DNA of 64,000 nucleotides, taken from positions 27,569,275-27,633,274 of the forward strand of contig NC_030853.1 of the NCBI RefSeq assembly GCF_000208745.1, given 5' to 3'. The notes under the pieces were generated by a model. That model was not told the origin of the DNA and did no database searches. It worked only from the letters and a program-made list of their open reading frames with translations. Every line of letters begins with the position of its first letter. Position 1 is the stretch's first letter. Of the stretch, positions 1 through 12,666 are shown piece after piece. Both the position numbers and the translations under genes were made by a program. The DNA is from Theobroma cacao (lineage: Eukaryota > Streptophyta > Magnoliopsida > Malvales > Malvaceae).

Positions 1-1440
1 GCATTCAAAAAGAGGAATAATAACATGCTGCTATCCGCACACAGCCTTTGAATTTTCCGGGCAGCACAATTACATAAATGGACATCAAATTCCAGAAGAC
101 CAAAACTCCACTTCTTTATGCTAAAATACTAACCAAGCAGAGAGAGAATGGAGGGCAAGTTCGTCAAACCCTCAATGTTTGGCTCATTAGGACGGGAAAA
201 AAGAATGAATTGCTCATGTATTTATAATTATGTTTGCGAAAAAAATAGGTGCTTGGACCGACAGCTTCCGACCCCACCATGGATTTAAACAATAGGAAAA
301 CTTGTGTGAGTCCCACCAGAAATGACTTTGTGCAAGTTATTCAAATATAGTCATGCTACTCAACACTGTTTCACAGTTAATTTATTTATTTTGATGGAGT
401 ATACATCCAAGGAATATACAGTCTTAAATAAATTAGTTGAAGTATACACAGTTAATTTATTTAGTTGAAGTATTTGACTTTCCGTTGCTCTTAAATAAAT
501 TAAAATTTTAGTTTAAATAAGATATACTATTTGAAATTAAGTTACTATCAAATGATAGATTTTGTTTCTAACTTTTTGCAAAATGCTTAAACCATGGAAG
601 TTTTATACTTTTAATCATATAAATGATTGTTAGTATATTGAGTGATTTTAAGCATGAAAATTTCTCATTAGAGGCAAAACTAATTGCTTTTTAAATTATA
701 TTTAGTTATATACATACACCATTATCACGTCTAATCAAACACCATCTTAGACTATATGTCTATAATTGTATAACATGATTCAATAATTAATCAATTAATA
801 TTTTAATCGGTTCTTTTAATGATGTGCATTTGACGGTTATAAACAATTGAGATTTAGTTATTAAGTTTTGATATAAATTAAGGATTCAAAGTGTTAATAT
901 GTATTTACCGACAAAATCTCTTTTTAATTAAAACAGCATTGTTATGATTTCAAATTGATTCTAAAACACTTTCATTAACGAACTTGAAAACTTATGATGA
1001 TAGATGATCAACATACTAATTCTTTTCAATATTTTAAAAAAGATAAAATATTTAAAATTTCACAATTCGAAAAACTAAATATTGAAATTGAAGATTTTGA
1101 AAATTTTAAGCACTTTTTGAGAAAAAATAACTAGGTTAATCTTATTCAATTAAACGACATCTATCTTGTAAATATATTTATTACGTCACAAGGGTAATAG
1201 TAATAGATGTAAATATGAAAACAATTTAATAGTTATTACATTACTTCATTCCAAAAATAATAATTATTACATTACTTAAATCGATTGGATTCAAATTTAA
1301 AATTCTTACTCATAACTATACCGCTTTCTATGTGTAATAAAAAAAAAGCAAATATGAATCATCTCCATTAATATCATTTCCATATATATGTAACTAATTA
1401 CTTTAAATCTTTGACTAACCGTTTCTCTTTGGTAAATCAA
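1..1440. other. AT-rich intergenic DNA, no gene seen
   Basis: Very AT-rich sequence with many stops in all frames. I see no ORF with protein-like composition, no RNA gene and no clear repeat. It precedes a promoter-like stretch at 1444-1658. Confidence 0.6.
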
Positions 1441-1443
1441 CCC

Positions 1444-1452
1444 TTTATAAAA
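1444..1452 (+). promoter_or_regulatory. TATA box of an orphan promoter
   Basis: The sequence TTTATAAAA stands about 190 bases before a short exon-like stretch that starts at ATG 1644. A leader of raised GC content, rich in CT and in short motifs, follows. This looks like a genuine plant core promoter, but no full gene follows it. The assignment is by pattern only. Confidence 0.4.
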
Positions 1453-1643
1453 CGCTCACATGATCAATTAATTCAAGTGAAACCCCAGCCGTGCGCATCG
1501 TTTTGCTCGTGTTTTGCTTTTTACATGCGTCCACGTTTTTCACCTGGTAACTCTTTGTAATAATAATTGTCTTCTTCACTCTTTCTCAAGTGAACAAATC
1601 GACGAAGATCAATATCGCTTCCATTTTGTTTTGCCGAGGCGTC

Positions 1644-1658
1644 ATGGAGAAGAAGCAG
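1644..1658 (+). pseudogene. Orphan first exon reading MEKKQ
   Basis: ATG at 1644 opens five codons, MEKKQ, and ends in CAG followed by a GTATGC donor at 1659. A small plant protein family that I remember begins MEKKQ, has an intron directly after, and continues with a GFFSALK-type exon. I could not find that second exon anywhere between 1659 and 4860. Either this is a promoter plus first-exon relict, or the resemblance is chance. Only 15 coding bases support it. Confidence 0.25.
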
Positions 1659-1739
1659 GTATGCATATCTTTATTCCATTTTATCTATATTTTTGGTCAG
1701 CATATCTTCTTTCTTTTACACATATAAAAATGATATTTA

Positions 1740-1835
1740 AACATTTAGTTCAACGGTTAATGATATACACATTTTGTAGAGAGAACGGGTTCGAATCATC
1801 TCTTATTCAAATAAAAAAACGTATAACAATAGATT
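1740..1835 (+). mobile_element. Possible tRNA-derived SINE (A and B boxes)
   Basis: TAGTTCAACGGTT at 1746-1758 resembles a Pol III A box, and GGGTTCGAATC at 1787-1797 matches the B-box consensus GGTTCGANTC. Their spacing of about 40 bases is normal for plant SINEs. It lies in what would be the first intron of the orphan MEKKQ exon. The ends are not defined and no target-site duplication was identified. Confidence 0.4.
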
Positions 1836-2013
1836 TATATTTTTATTTAATACATATATATTTATTAACATATATATTTATTCATGTACATATGCGTTAA
1901 CTAAATCTGTGTAAAAATACCCTTGGCTTTATATGTTACCTTAATCTCTTTGTGAGTATTAGCTTAATTATTACGTGCCAATTTGGGTATAGTGGATTAA
2001 ACTCTCTGTATAC

Positions 2014-2941
2014 GGAGTCTGTTTGTTTTGTAATAAAATATTTTTTTAAAAACGTTTTCAGGACTTATACTTGTTTGGAAGATATAAAATTAATTATAGA
2101 TGTAAAACATTTTACGAATCAATAAGATTAATCACGAAAAATATTTACGTCATTGAAAGGTGTAAGTCATTTTTCAAAGAACAACAAAAATACTTTTATA
2201 TTAAGTTTATGAGTATAAGTTTAATGAATATTAATATTTAACTTAAAAAATAAAAAAATATTTAATTTTAAAATTTTAATTTAAAAATATTAATATTTAA
2301 ATTATATAACACTATTAAAATTAAAAAATTATATTTTCAATGAAACCATTCAATACAATTAATTTTTTATTTATAAATGGAATAAATTTTACTAATAATT
2401 ATAATAAAAAACACTTCAATGATTATCATTTAATAAATACACATTTATAATAGGTTTAAATCTTACTAATAAGTATAATAAAAAAATTCCAATAATCGTT
2501 ATTTAATGAGTACATATTTATAAATATAGGTTTTAGATAGCTTATATAATTGATGAATATTTGTATTTTTATAATTATGATAAAAAGTGATAAAATGAAT
2601 TTTTTTTGAAAATTATAGTTTGTTTTTATTACATATATTTGGTTAAATGTTTTTGGAAAATATCATTATTGATTTTGTCCTTTTTCATTTTCATTCTTAA
2701 TTTTGATTTCAAATAAATGAAAATTAAATATCAATATTGTTTTATAATCAATTCTTATTTATTATTTTAATACCTAAATAACTCAATTATGAAGGAAAAT
2801 ATTTTTCATAAAATGATTCAAATAATAAAAAATATTTTGATAGTTTATCTAAATAATAAAAAATATTAAATTTTTTTATAAAATATTTTACACAAAAAAA
2901 AATTTCTCTAACAAGTCAATTTTCGGTTACCAAATGGACCC
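2014..2941. mobile_element. Possible MITE-like AT-rich element
   Basis: The left edge starts GGAGTCTGTTTG at 2014. The right edge, read on the other strand from 2941, starts GGGTCCATTTGG. These form imperfect inverted ends about 930 bases apart around an extremely AT-rich interior that lacks ORFs. No convincing target-site duplication was seen, so the boundary call is tentative. Confidence 0.28.
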
Positions 2942-4585
2942 ATAATTATTATTTTTTTCTCCATACATCTTTTAGTTACATTTCAATTGGTTGAGGTAAA
3001 AATTGAAGGAAAATGCTTCCATGACAGTCCGTCAATCCCTTTGGGAATGACAGCTACGCATGGAACACAAACGTAAAATAGTCGGATTTTAACCAATGCA
3101 TCTCATATTTTATCTTTATAATGATAAGTAGGGTTTTTTGTTTTTTACTTCTCTTTATTTTACCCTGTTTAATATAAGCATTTTACTTGCAAATAATCAT
3201 TTATCTTTTTCACTTATAAGTAGGATGTTTTTACTTTCAAATTTTACTTAGATTTTATCTTCTTTTTACAGGAAAACAAAATTTAACCATCTTTTTCCAC
3301 TAATAAAAACACCATTTTTGTGGTAGGTGAATTTTGGTCTAACACTAATCAACCTTACCCAACCTGTCTCTCCACCCAACGCAATTAATTTCCAAAGCTT
3401 GCTTAAAATTGAAAGTTAACAAACCTTTTATCCCAAAAAAGGCAATATAACACTTCGCAATTATCAATAATTAGCAACATTAATTCAAACATGAGGCTTC
3501 CTTTGTAGGAGATTTAATATTTTCTTTTTGACACTTAGCCCAAGAACAGTAGATAAGGATCCTTATATCTATGGATAAGGATTATCCGACTAGGACCATT
3601 ACTAATGGAAACCATTAACATCTTTTTGAGCAAACAACAGTGTCTAAATCATTGAAGAAAGAAATTATTAATCTTACAAAGGCAGAGAATCTTCAACATT
3701 AAGATTTTTACTTAAAGATTAAGAATTAGAGTGTAGCACTTCCATTATACAAATTATGGTTAGTAACAAACCCTCATTAATTAGCACTCATGCTTGGGGA
3801 TGAAAACCTTTGTTATTCAAACTTTAATTTTTTGTCACATCTCCATTCGATTATTCACTTAAATTAAGATAAAGTTTGCTAAGATTTTTCCTTTTTTTTT
3901 GTCTCAAGGTGTTACCTTTTCCAAAGTCGTGTCATGCTTTTTTTGGGTTTGGGTACATAATTTAGTAGTACTTGGTTACTATTTTTGTTAAGTTGATGTA
4001 GAAACAACAAATAAGACATAATTTCAGAACAAGGTATAGCTTGAGCCGATAAATTAGGTGCAGTTTGGTATAACCTAGCTGGTTAGTTAGTTAATCTTTG
4101 GTGGTAGTTCAGGTGTGGGGACACCGGTGAAGAAATATATTCAAGTTAGCTTAAAATGTTTTGTATCCCATCAAATGCAAAAAATTAGAAAATATCTATA
4201 AATCATCATCTCGGCCTTTTTTTTTTATTAAAAAAATTAAAGCTAATTGTTTATATATATATATATATAATATTGAACTTAATGTTTTAAAGTATTTTAT
4301 TTTCTATAGGTAAATATTGCATTGTTAAGTGAGAGAAAATATGTCACAAAATAAAACCTAGGCTTGATTTGGTCCAATCTCCGAAACTTGCTGGCCTCTT
4401 TGTCTAAGACAAAATTCGAATCAACAAACACGAAGGTCTTCAAAACGGTTCATGTTATATACATCAGCACGACTTATTCCCTACAGTTACATTTCTAATT
4501 TTTATTTTTGGACCGATTCAGTTACACTTACAAATGATGTAATATAATAACAAATTGTGATAAATTAATAAATTTGTGCATGGAT
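2942..4585. other. Intergenic DNA upstream of the KAPP gene
   Basis: Mixed AT-rich sequence without a protein-like ORF. A TA dinucleotide run lies at about 4252-4270. Nothing else recognisable was seen. Confidence 0.5.
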
Positions 4586-4586
4586 G

Positions 4587-4596
4587 CCACGTGTCA
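4587..4596. promoter_or_regulatory. G-box/ABRE upstream of KAPP
   Basis: CCACGTGTCA contains the CACGTGTC form of the ABA-responsive element, about 275 bases before the KAPP start codon. A second ACGT-bearing stretch (CCACGTACACG) follows at about 4621. A weak TATA-like run (TTTTTATAAATT) is near 4645-4657. bZIP (ABF-type) binding is the textbook reading of this motif; its use here is inferred. Confidence 0.45.
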
Positions 4597-4869
4597 TATA
4601 TCCACAAGTTTCCGGAAAGTCCACGTACACGTACAGTATCCGTATTTTTATAAATTTAGAAGGAGTATGACAATTTTATGGTTTTAAAAGAATTTTTATA
4701 TTTTAATAATAAAAAAGAATTTTATAGTAGATACGTTGCGGAAATAATAATTAAATTTAAGAAAAATTGGGGGAAAATGAGGTGCGACCAATTCAAAGCG
4801 AGGTTCTCGAGAAGAGGGAGCCCAATCTGAAATCTTTCTCTCTGAGAGGAGAGAGAGCGTGCGACGACG

Positions 4870-7800
4870 ATGGCGATGCTACAAAGCATTGTCCTTTTCA
4901 CCCTACTTCTCCTTATGTTGCTCCTCATCATCATCCTCATCCTCTTCGCCTTCAAACCATGGCGCTTCTTCTCCTTCTCCTCTTCCTCCACTCGCTCTCG
5001 CACCACCAAGGTACCATCTCCTCCCGTTTCATTTCCTTCATCAAGCAATCTATTCCCCTTTTTTCGGTGTTTGATGAGAGAAAACTTTCGTTGGATTAGA
5101 GGATAATCTATTTTACAAGCATTGATTTAGGTTTGATTGTAAATTTGCAATTGCGGATCGTCGCCTTTTGAGCGAAGGTTGAGGTGGAAAAACTTTGTTG
5201 AGGCTTTATTTGTTAGTAATACATATTTTTATTGATTTGTGGTAGTTGGGAGGTTTTTTTCTATTAGAGTTAATTTCGAGACTGCTTTACTGGGGATTTT
5301 TAGGCTGATTCATGTATTACCTATTTCGTATGCAATGAATCCATGCGCCGAGTTTAAGCAGTAATGTTTTAAATGACTAGAAAAGGAATCTGATAAGGTG
5401 GTAGTATGTTACTCGTGGTTCAGCTTTCACTTTGCTGAAATCAGTGGAAATGCAGTGCACCTTTACTTCATACGTGAAATTGGAGAGATACATTCTTTTT
5501 TGATAGTTTTTAATATTGCCGTTAGATTTTATGGATGATAACTGATATTCAAGTGGATCAAAAGCTGATAGGGGTAGTAACATGTAATCTGTTTTATATT
5601 AGCTTTTTGAAATGTTAATTTGAAATTTTGAATCATGAACACCGGATATGGAACGTAACATGTAGTTTTTTATTAGCTGTCTGAATTGTGGATTTCAATG
5701 ATGATTATAGGATATGGCTGTAGTTTAGTGGATTTAATATAGTAGGAAATCTCCTCGGAGATCCATGACTTCTAATCTGAGCGAGTCAACAATGATTGAC
5801 AGCTTAATGCATATTTGTTAATAGTAGATGCTAATGACTGCCCTACCATAAGGGCACTTTGTTAAGCTGCCATTTTTATAAAAACATATGCATCCATTGT
5901 AGTAGTTGAGGGTGAATTTTCTGATTTTCATTGCATTTTGACTGAAAATGTTTCTTCAAACATTAGCTTTAAGAAGTGCGTTAGGGAACTCATTATTACG
6001 ACTGATGTTAATTTCTCCTTTGGATGGCAAAATCTGGAGAAAAGAGAAAAGAGGATAACTTAAATATTGCTTACAATTTATCTCATAACTCATTTTCTCA
6101 ATCTATTGGAAGCGAGAAATTTGGGGGTCAAAAACCAACCAATAGACTAATTTTCCTAATACATCTTCTTATTCCCAAATAAAACATGGAACAAAAATGC
6201 TAATATCATATAATTGTCCCATCTTTCTCTTCATTTCTTGCATCATGTCCAGACAACTGTATCGAAATTAAATTTCACTTTCAATGATTGCTCTCTGTTT
6301 CTCTTCCTTTAACTTTTCTCTCATCAATCCAAACACAATCTAAGCGCACATGATGGGTGCAAATGTTGGAATCTTTCTTTAAACTCTGCATGTGTTTGTC
6401 TATCTAAATGAAAAACTTGTGATAACATTCTGTATATTTGTTATATTCCTTCCATTCAGTCAAGAGGAATTCTTGGGAACTGCTATGTTTTTGTTTCTGT
6501 TTGAAACTCTTGTGGCCCTCATACATTTTGACACTTTACCCTGGTTTGTAGGTTGGTGACTTGGAAAGGCCCCTTGTATCAGATGATGTAGATCTACCTC
6601 GGGAACAAAGCAACGATTTGACAAGAAATTATGATTTAGAGGGAGCGTGCCACCAAAATGAAGCTCTTCTGCGCCCTCCTCGCACTCAAGGGCTTATTCA
6701 CAAACAACGGCTTCCCTCTGCATCTATCCATTTGACTCAGGGTGTTAACTTTATGCTTCATCTTTTATTGATTTTCTCTTTATTGATATGGTTTCACTGT
6801 ACTCCTGCTTAAGTAACTCCAAATGCTAATGATTTACTTTGTACAGGTGATAGCCTGGTTCTAGATGTAGCATCTGATCCTTCAGAGGATATTTTGGTTG
6901 GTCAGACACTAAAGCGTCCATTGGTGACAGATCGCTTAGTTGAAGTGCAAAACCATGGTAGACTACCAAATCAAAGTCAAAACTTGAAATTTGGTGTGGA
7001 AAATGATAGACTTCAAGAGTTTTTGCCCAAGGCTATCAATGGTCAAAGTAATTTTTTATTTCTCTCATTTGTATTGATCCCTTTTTAGTTGACTGCATGT
7101 GTAAAGCATGTAATTATATCTTTGTGTTAGAAGTGCAGGAAGTTGTCTCTCTCTTGAGGTTGTCTCGGGTCCTTCTCGTGGACTTCGTTGTTCTGTACAG
7201 TCAACAAGCACTTCAAAGCTGCCATTGACTGTTGGAAGAGTTTCTCCAAGTGATTTATTATTGAAGGATTCAGAGGTTTCCGGAAAGCATGCAATGATAA
7301 ATTGGAATTCAAATGTAAACTTCTTATGAGTTGTATGACGTTAGTTTGCATTTTGTTGCCTTGCGGTATATATGGTGCACTAATTGTTTCCAATATGTAT
7401 GAACACTTGCAGAAATTGAAATGGGAGCTGGTAGACATGGGTAGCCTCAATGGAACACTATTGAATTCCCAGCCAATTAATCATTCTGATACTGGAAGTA
7501 GGCATTGGGGTGACCCAATGGAACTTGCAAGTGGAGACACAATAACACTTGGCACAACCTCAAAAATATATGTAAGTCAATATGCTTCTTTATCTACTTG
7601 TAATTCTAGCACTTTTGCTTCTGAAAAATATAAAAGGTTTCTAGATAAATTCTATTAGGTTCACAAGTACTGGATTTCACATGAACAAGAGCTTTTCTTC
7701 ATTCACTTCTCCAGGATATTGAAGTACTTGCATTTTGGTAAAATTTTCTTATTTAAGCAATTTGATAAGGTTGCCATAATATGAGAAAATGAGTTTAAAA

Positions 7801-10800
7801 CTTATATTTTGTCTGTCAGGATCATTATATTGATATAAAATACCTTTGATGAAATAGGGTCATATCCCACTAGCCACATCCATTTTTGACATTCTAAAAA
7901 AACACAATCTTTTTGCTCTTTATCTGTCCAATACTATTTACTTATTTCAGGGAATTCCCATTTGCTTCTATTTCATAGCTATTCTTAAAAAGTGCTGTGG
8001 TAAATTGAAGAACTTAACATTAATGGTGCACCATCTGCTGACAGTTGATAGACTGTTGTCCTTAAGATAAAATCCTATATGGTTAATGGGATTGTGGACA
8101 ACTAGACATTGATTGTTTATGTAACTGCTTTAGTTTATTGATTGACCTTTTTTGTTGTTAAGTAATTCTTTTATGTGCTCATTGCAGATAATAAATGTGC
8201 ATTTCAGTTGGTAATGTGTTGTAATACTGGATTTGCAGCTAATTTTACTGATTACTCATTATTTTTCTTCTTTGAAAGGTTCATATTTCATCCCAAAGTG
8301 AGTGCCTGGCCCCTTTTGGAGTTGGTATGATTTCGGACCCTATGTCTTTGCGTCGCGGAGGAAAGAAGCTTCCTATGGAAGATGTTTGCTACTATGAATG
8401 GCCTCTTCCCGGCATTGATCAGGTTTTCAAGTTATTAATTTTATAGTTGATATTTTCTGCTTCTATTAAAAATGATGAATCTCATACTTGTACTGACATT
8501 GCAGTTCGGAATATTTGGCATCTGTGATGGACATGGTGGTGTTGAGGCGGCCAAATCTGCAAGCAAGTTAGTATTCCTATTCCATCTTTAGTGTGCTTCC
8601 TTGCACGGGTTTGGAATTGACTCTGACATCTCTCATATTTTGATTATTTTATCAGATAAACCTTGTTTTGCATATAATCTTAATCATGCTTACTAAAGTG
8701 TATCATAGTCTTCAGAGCTTGTCAAAACTAACAAAGTAATATGCATCTTTTCCCATCTATGGTTCTGTATATGTTGTATTTGTTCAAAGTTAGATAGTAT
8801 GAGGTTCACTATCTTCTGATCTAATAATTGGTATGACTTAGTGTTGGTGTGATTTATTCACAGAATATTGTCATATATTCTTGTACTTGATTGTATGCCT
8901 TCTACTGTTATTGCATAATAGTTAGTGTAAAGAAGATTTCAGACTGGCAAACTCAACCCATTGAACCACAACATTTTTCACTCACTTGTATTACAGTATA
9001 TTTGTGGATTGAAGTTCAATGTATCTTGACAGATTCTGAAATATTTAATATTTAGGTCTAGTTTTTTCTCAAACGCAGTATGTGATAGATCATTAGCTTT
9101 TGAGAATTCTCTTATTTTACAGCATAACTTTGAGCATTCTTGATAAAAGGTTTGTTCCTTCTTCCAGTACCTTTCTCTTCCATGATAACCAGACTGTTTG
9201 GTAGCTGAAATTTCCAATTGTCATCTTCCTACGTATGCCTGCCTGTTTCTGTTTTATTCTTTTCCTTTTATAAAAAATTGACAGTCATGTGTTTATATGG
9301 TCATGGATGATCAATATTGCAAATGGTGCTAGGATATTTACTGAATAGTGGAAATTTAGAAAATTACTGGTGTGAATTTTTAACTGTACTTGCCAAGGGA
9401 AGTGGTTAGAAGAGGGAAAGGTAAGTGGAATACATAGTAGAAAAGCAAGGAAGAATTATTGAAATACCATAGTGCTTGAAAGGGATTGTTGGAGACTAGT
9501 ACTTGTCATAAAATTGAGAAAACTTTTGTGTTTCTTTATTTATCTATCCTTTTCTTTTTTCTAGTTTTGTCTTTAATTTTGTTTATGAATGCGAGTGAAC
9601 AAACAGATTGAGATGGAGTATTATGGTGACACACAATGCATTTGGTAATCATATCATTTAGATGCTGTTTTCTTTTGTACTTTTTAATTGATGAAGATCT
9701 TTAAAAAACATGTTCTTGTCTCTGTTTTTTTTGCTTCTTCTAAATTTGCAATTATCATATTGAAGGTCTAAATTGCTCTATTCTCGTACCACTAGGCATT
9801 GAGTGTCAGATTTAAGGTTTCTGATCTGACAAAAAAACTAGCAGTTCTGCCCTTTTTAGCTGATATTTTGATTTTGAGATAACTATTTTACTAAAAGTTT
9901 CAAGAATTTGATGTCCAGGATTCTGCCTGAGATGGTTGCTACCATATTATCAGATTCTGTAAAAAGAGAGAGGGTTTTGTCACAATGTGATGCCTCCGAT
10001 GTTCTTAGAGACGCATTCTCTCAAACAGAAGCATGCATGAATAACTATTATGAGGTTTTTTCCTCACCTGTTTTTTCTTCTTTTCTTTGTCTACCTTCTA
10101 TATGTATTTTCATTGTAGTTTAGTTGGTAAATTTCTCAATAGTGCAGTGGAATGCTTTTATTTATTGTAATGGCCTTAGTGTATTGTATTTATCCTTTTC
10201 GTTTTGGTAATTTGTAGATATGCTACCCTGTTTTCAAGTTGAACTTTAATCTTCTTACGCAGGCTATTTCATTTTTTCCACTTTGACTTTACATGTTCGG
10301 TCTTCACACTATAATTTAATGGTTTATTGTCAACTATTGGATCACTTTCTTCTGTCGTAATTGAAGTTCATGGTTTGCATATCGTAATAATTAATTCCTT
10401 GCAGGGCTGTACTGCAACAGTGCTTCTGGTTTGGGCTGATGGTGATGAAAATTTCTTTGTGCAATGTGCTAATGTTGGGGATTCAGCTTGTCTTGTGAAG
10501 TATGTATTTCTGTTCTTATTGGTCTAAGTAGTGGGATCTGTAGGGTGATGGGAATATTTTATGATCAGAGTCTATCACATGGAGTCTTGAAAGAGTCCCT
10601 GCTTGGCGAGCAAGGGAAATATGGGTTATCTTGACACTAATTTTTAATTATGATGGCTTTGTTCATGGCTATTCATAATCATATGTAAGAAATTGCTGTT
10701 ATTCTTACTTACATGATATTGTAAGTTATAAATATGAGATCTGTTGCTGTCAGCTATTGATGAAGAAAGCTAATGGCATCTGTCAAAGCTAGTTGTGCTA

Positions 10801-11996
10801 ATTGCTTTCATTTTAGCCTATGATCCATGTAACTATTACATTACATTGAAGTACTTATGGAGAAGGACCATAGTAGTGCAATGCAGTGGCTGTTATACTG
10901 TCATATTGCTGTCTTACCTCTGGCGGAATTTTCTCATGATTTTCTATCCCGTTCTGCTCGTTTATTTAAAATGAAATTTGCAATCATAATGATGCTTCTA
11001 GTGCTGTGCTTATGAAAAATACAATTTTAATGTGACAGTGTTGGAGATAAGCAGATTAAGATGACGGAAGACCATAAAGTAACTAGTTCTTCTGAAAGAC
11101 TCCGAATTGAAGGAATAGGGGAACCATTAAAAGATGGGGAAACACGTCTATGTGGTATGTGCAAATTTCTGTATCTAATCATTGCAGTCAGCACTTAGCA
11201 GCATCACAAAAATAAGGTACATAATTGAGTAATTGACCACTTGTTTCAGGTTTGAACCTCGCTAGGGTGCTTGGAGATAAGTTTGTGAAACAGGAAGATT
11301 CACGCTTCAGTTCTGAGCCTTATATAAGTCAAGTTGTGCATATCAATCAAACAAGTGGGGCATTTGCGCTACTGGCAAGGTGATTCTATTGATCTTTGTT
11401 ATTGTTTAAATTTTTGAATGCTAAAATGTATTGCGACAGTCTCGGTGGCATTAAAACCATTTCTTTTATTTACATTTGTTGGTTTAGCACATATTATATG
11501 ATATTATGATCCATTGAACCCTTTCTGAACCAGTCTATTGACATTTACGAAAAACACTTCAATTTGTAGTTGTTGGCTGTATTATCATATTTTCTTGTTT
11601 GTATTCTCTATTTTTTGGCCGTTTCTGTAACACTGTTGAAAGGTGGATCTGATTTGTGCATTGATTACAGCGATGGATTCTGGGATGTTGTTAGTGCTAA
11701 GAAGGCAATTCAGTTAGTTGCACAGGTATTATGTTGTAGCATAATATACAGTTTCTTGCAAGTTTGTTGCTGCGTATCAATATTTTCTTTTTGCCTATGT
11801 AATGTTGACAAAATTTTTTAACTTTTGTGCTGCATAGATGAGGGAGAGACATTCTACAGATAAGGAGAATTTGGCAGAGACGATTGCTAATGTTTTGTTG
11901 AATGAGGCTAGAATGCTGCGAACAAAGGATAACACCTCTATTATTTTCTTAGATTTTGAAAGCAGATCTAGAATATCTTGTAAAGTTGATTCTTAA
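4870..11996 (+). CDS. KAPP: Kinase-associated protein phosphatase (FHA + PP2C)
   Basis: Membrane-anchored type 2C Ser/Thr phosphatase that binds phosphorylated receptor-like kinases through its FHA domain and dampens their signalling. Thirteen exons join in frame: 4870-5010, 6552-6741, 6847-7047, 7139-7314, 7413-7571, 8279-8422, 8505-8566, 9919-10054, 10405-10499, 11039-11154, 11250-11379, 11671-11725, 11838-11996. The product is 587 aa, close to the roughly 580 aa of Arabidopsis KAPP. Residues 7-29 form a hydrophobic anchor. FHA motifs are LTVGR (207-211), SGKHAMI (225-231) and DMGSLNGT (244-251). The PP2C domain shows DGHGG (345-349), GDS (428-430), SDG (517-519) and the late DN pair (566-567). 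In exon 4 I chose the CAG acceptor ending at 7138, because the TAG acceptor 8 bases upstream leads to an immediate stop. Intron 7 is the longest, about 1.35 kb. An ABRE-type G-box lies upstream. Confidence 0.93.
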
Positions 11997-12431
11997 TATG
12001 AACTTCAAGGTTGTTAGTGTGAATTATGATTAATTTTTTCAATGTTATTTTCTTTAAGTTGCTCTGCTATCCAAGCTTTTTGCATCATCTTGCCGAGATC
12101 TTACTTTCTTGTTTATTCACTGCTTTTTTTTTGGAAAGGCATTGTTTATTCACTGTTAATACTTTGAGCTTAAACCAATCCAAAGAAACACCTGTGAGCC
12201 TAATCCTATCCGAGTCCGAGGTGTAAGCTTGGTAGTTTGAAAGTATCTTCTGGACTTAACTTATTCATCCTTGGTAAAATAAGATTTAATTCTAAATTTT
12301 AAGATTCTTTTAAGAGAGGTCGTACTTAGAAATGTTGGGAATTAATGTAATCATTTTTCGACCACAAATGTCAATCTATTTGAATGTACGTTTGTGTTTG
12401 AACGTACATGGATTCATGGGTGAAATATAGA
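11997..12431. other. Spacer between KAPP and the SPOUT gene
   Basis: The 3' flank of KAPP running into the promoter of the next gene, both on the plus strand. Only about 670 bases separate the stop of KAPP from the next start codon. No ORF of note. Confidence 0.6.
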
Positions 12432-12447
12432 AACGGTTGCGACCGTT
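12432..12447. promoter_or_regulatory. Inverted pair of AACGG cores
   Basis: AACGGTTGCGACCGTT carries the MYB core AACGG on both strands, head to head, about 220-235 bases before the SPOUT gene start. Each half is a partial match to the mitosis-specific activator consensus. It lies near the perfect match at 12481-12491. Confidence 0.45.
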
Positions 12448-12480
12448 CTTTCTTTTTTACTCGTTACGGGGGACAGATTC

Positions 12481-12491
12481 TGACCGTTAGA
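12481..12491 (-). promoter_or_regulatory. Perfect MSA (mitosis-specific activator) element
   Basis: Read on the minus strand this is TCTAACGGTCA, which fits every position of the MSA consensus YCYAACGGYYA bound by three-repeat MYB (MYB3R) factors in G2/M-phase plant promoters. It lies about 180 bases before the start codon of the SPOUT/CENP-32-type gene. The match is seen directly; the regulation is inferred. Confidence 0.55.
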
Positions 12492-12541
12492 TACGTAGAC
12501 TTTTTTATTTTCCGACCGGGTTGCCACTGGGTCTAGGACTC

Positions 12542-12548
12542 TGGGCCC
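12542..12548. promoter_or_regulatory. Site II-type element, TGGGCCC
   Basis: TGGGCCC about 120 bases before the SPOUT gene start. TGGGCY site II elements, bound by TCP factors, mark promoters of ribosome-related and proliferation genes in plants. That fits an RNA methyltransferase. Confidence 0.45.
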
Positions 12549-12666
12549 ATGCTCCACAACAACGCAAAGCAGCAAAAGCCTCCAAAAACCCCTCAGAAAA
12601 TCCTTGTCGAAGGCGCGGTTCAGTTTTACTGTTTCACTTCCACAGCGCAAGGCATACGACTGAGAA

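Noticed and set aside
4767..5099. Alternative starts and frames at the KAPP first exon
   Set aside because: Only the frame from 4870 gives a membrane anchor and joins in phase to exon 2.
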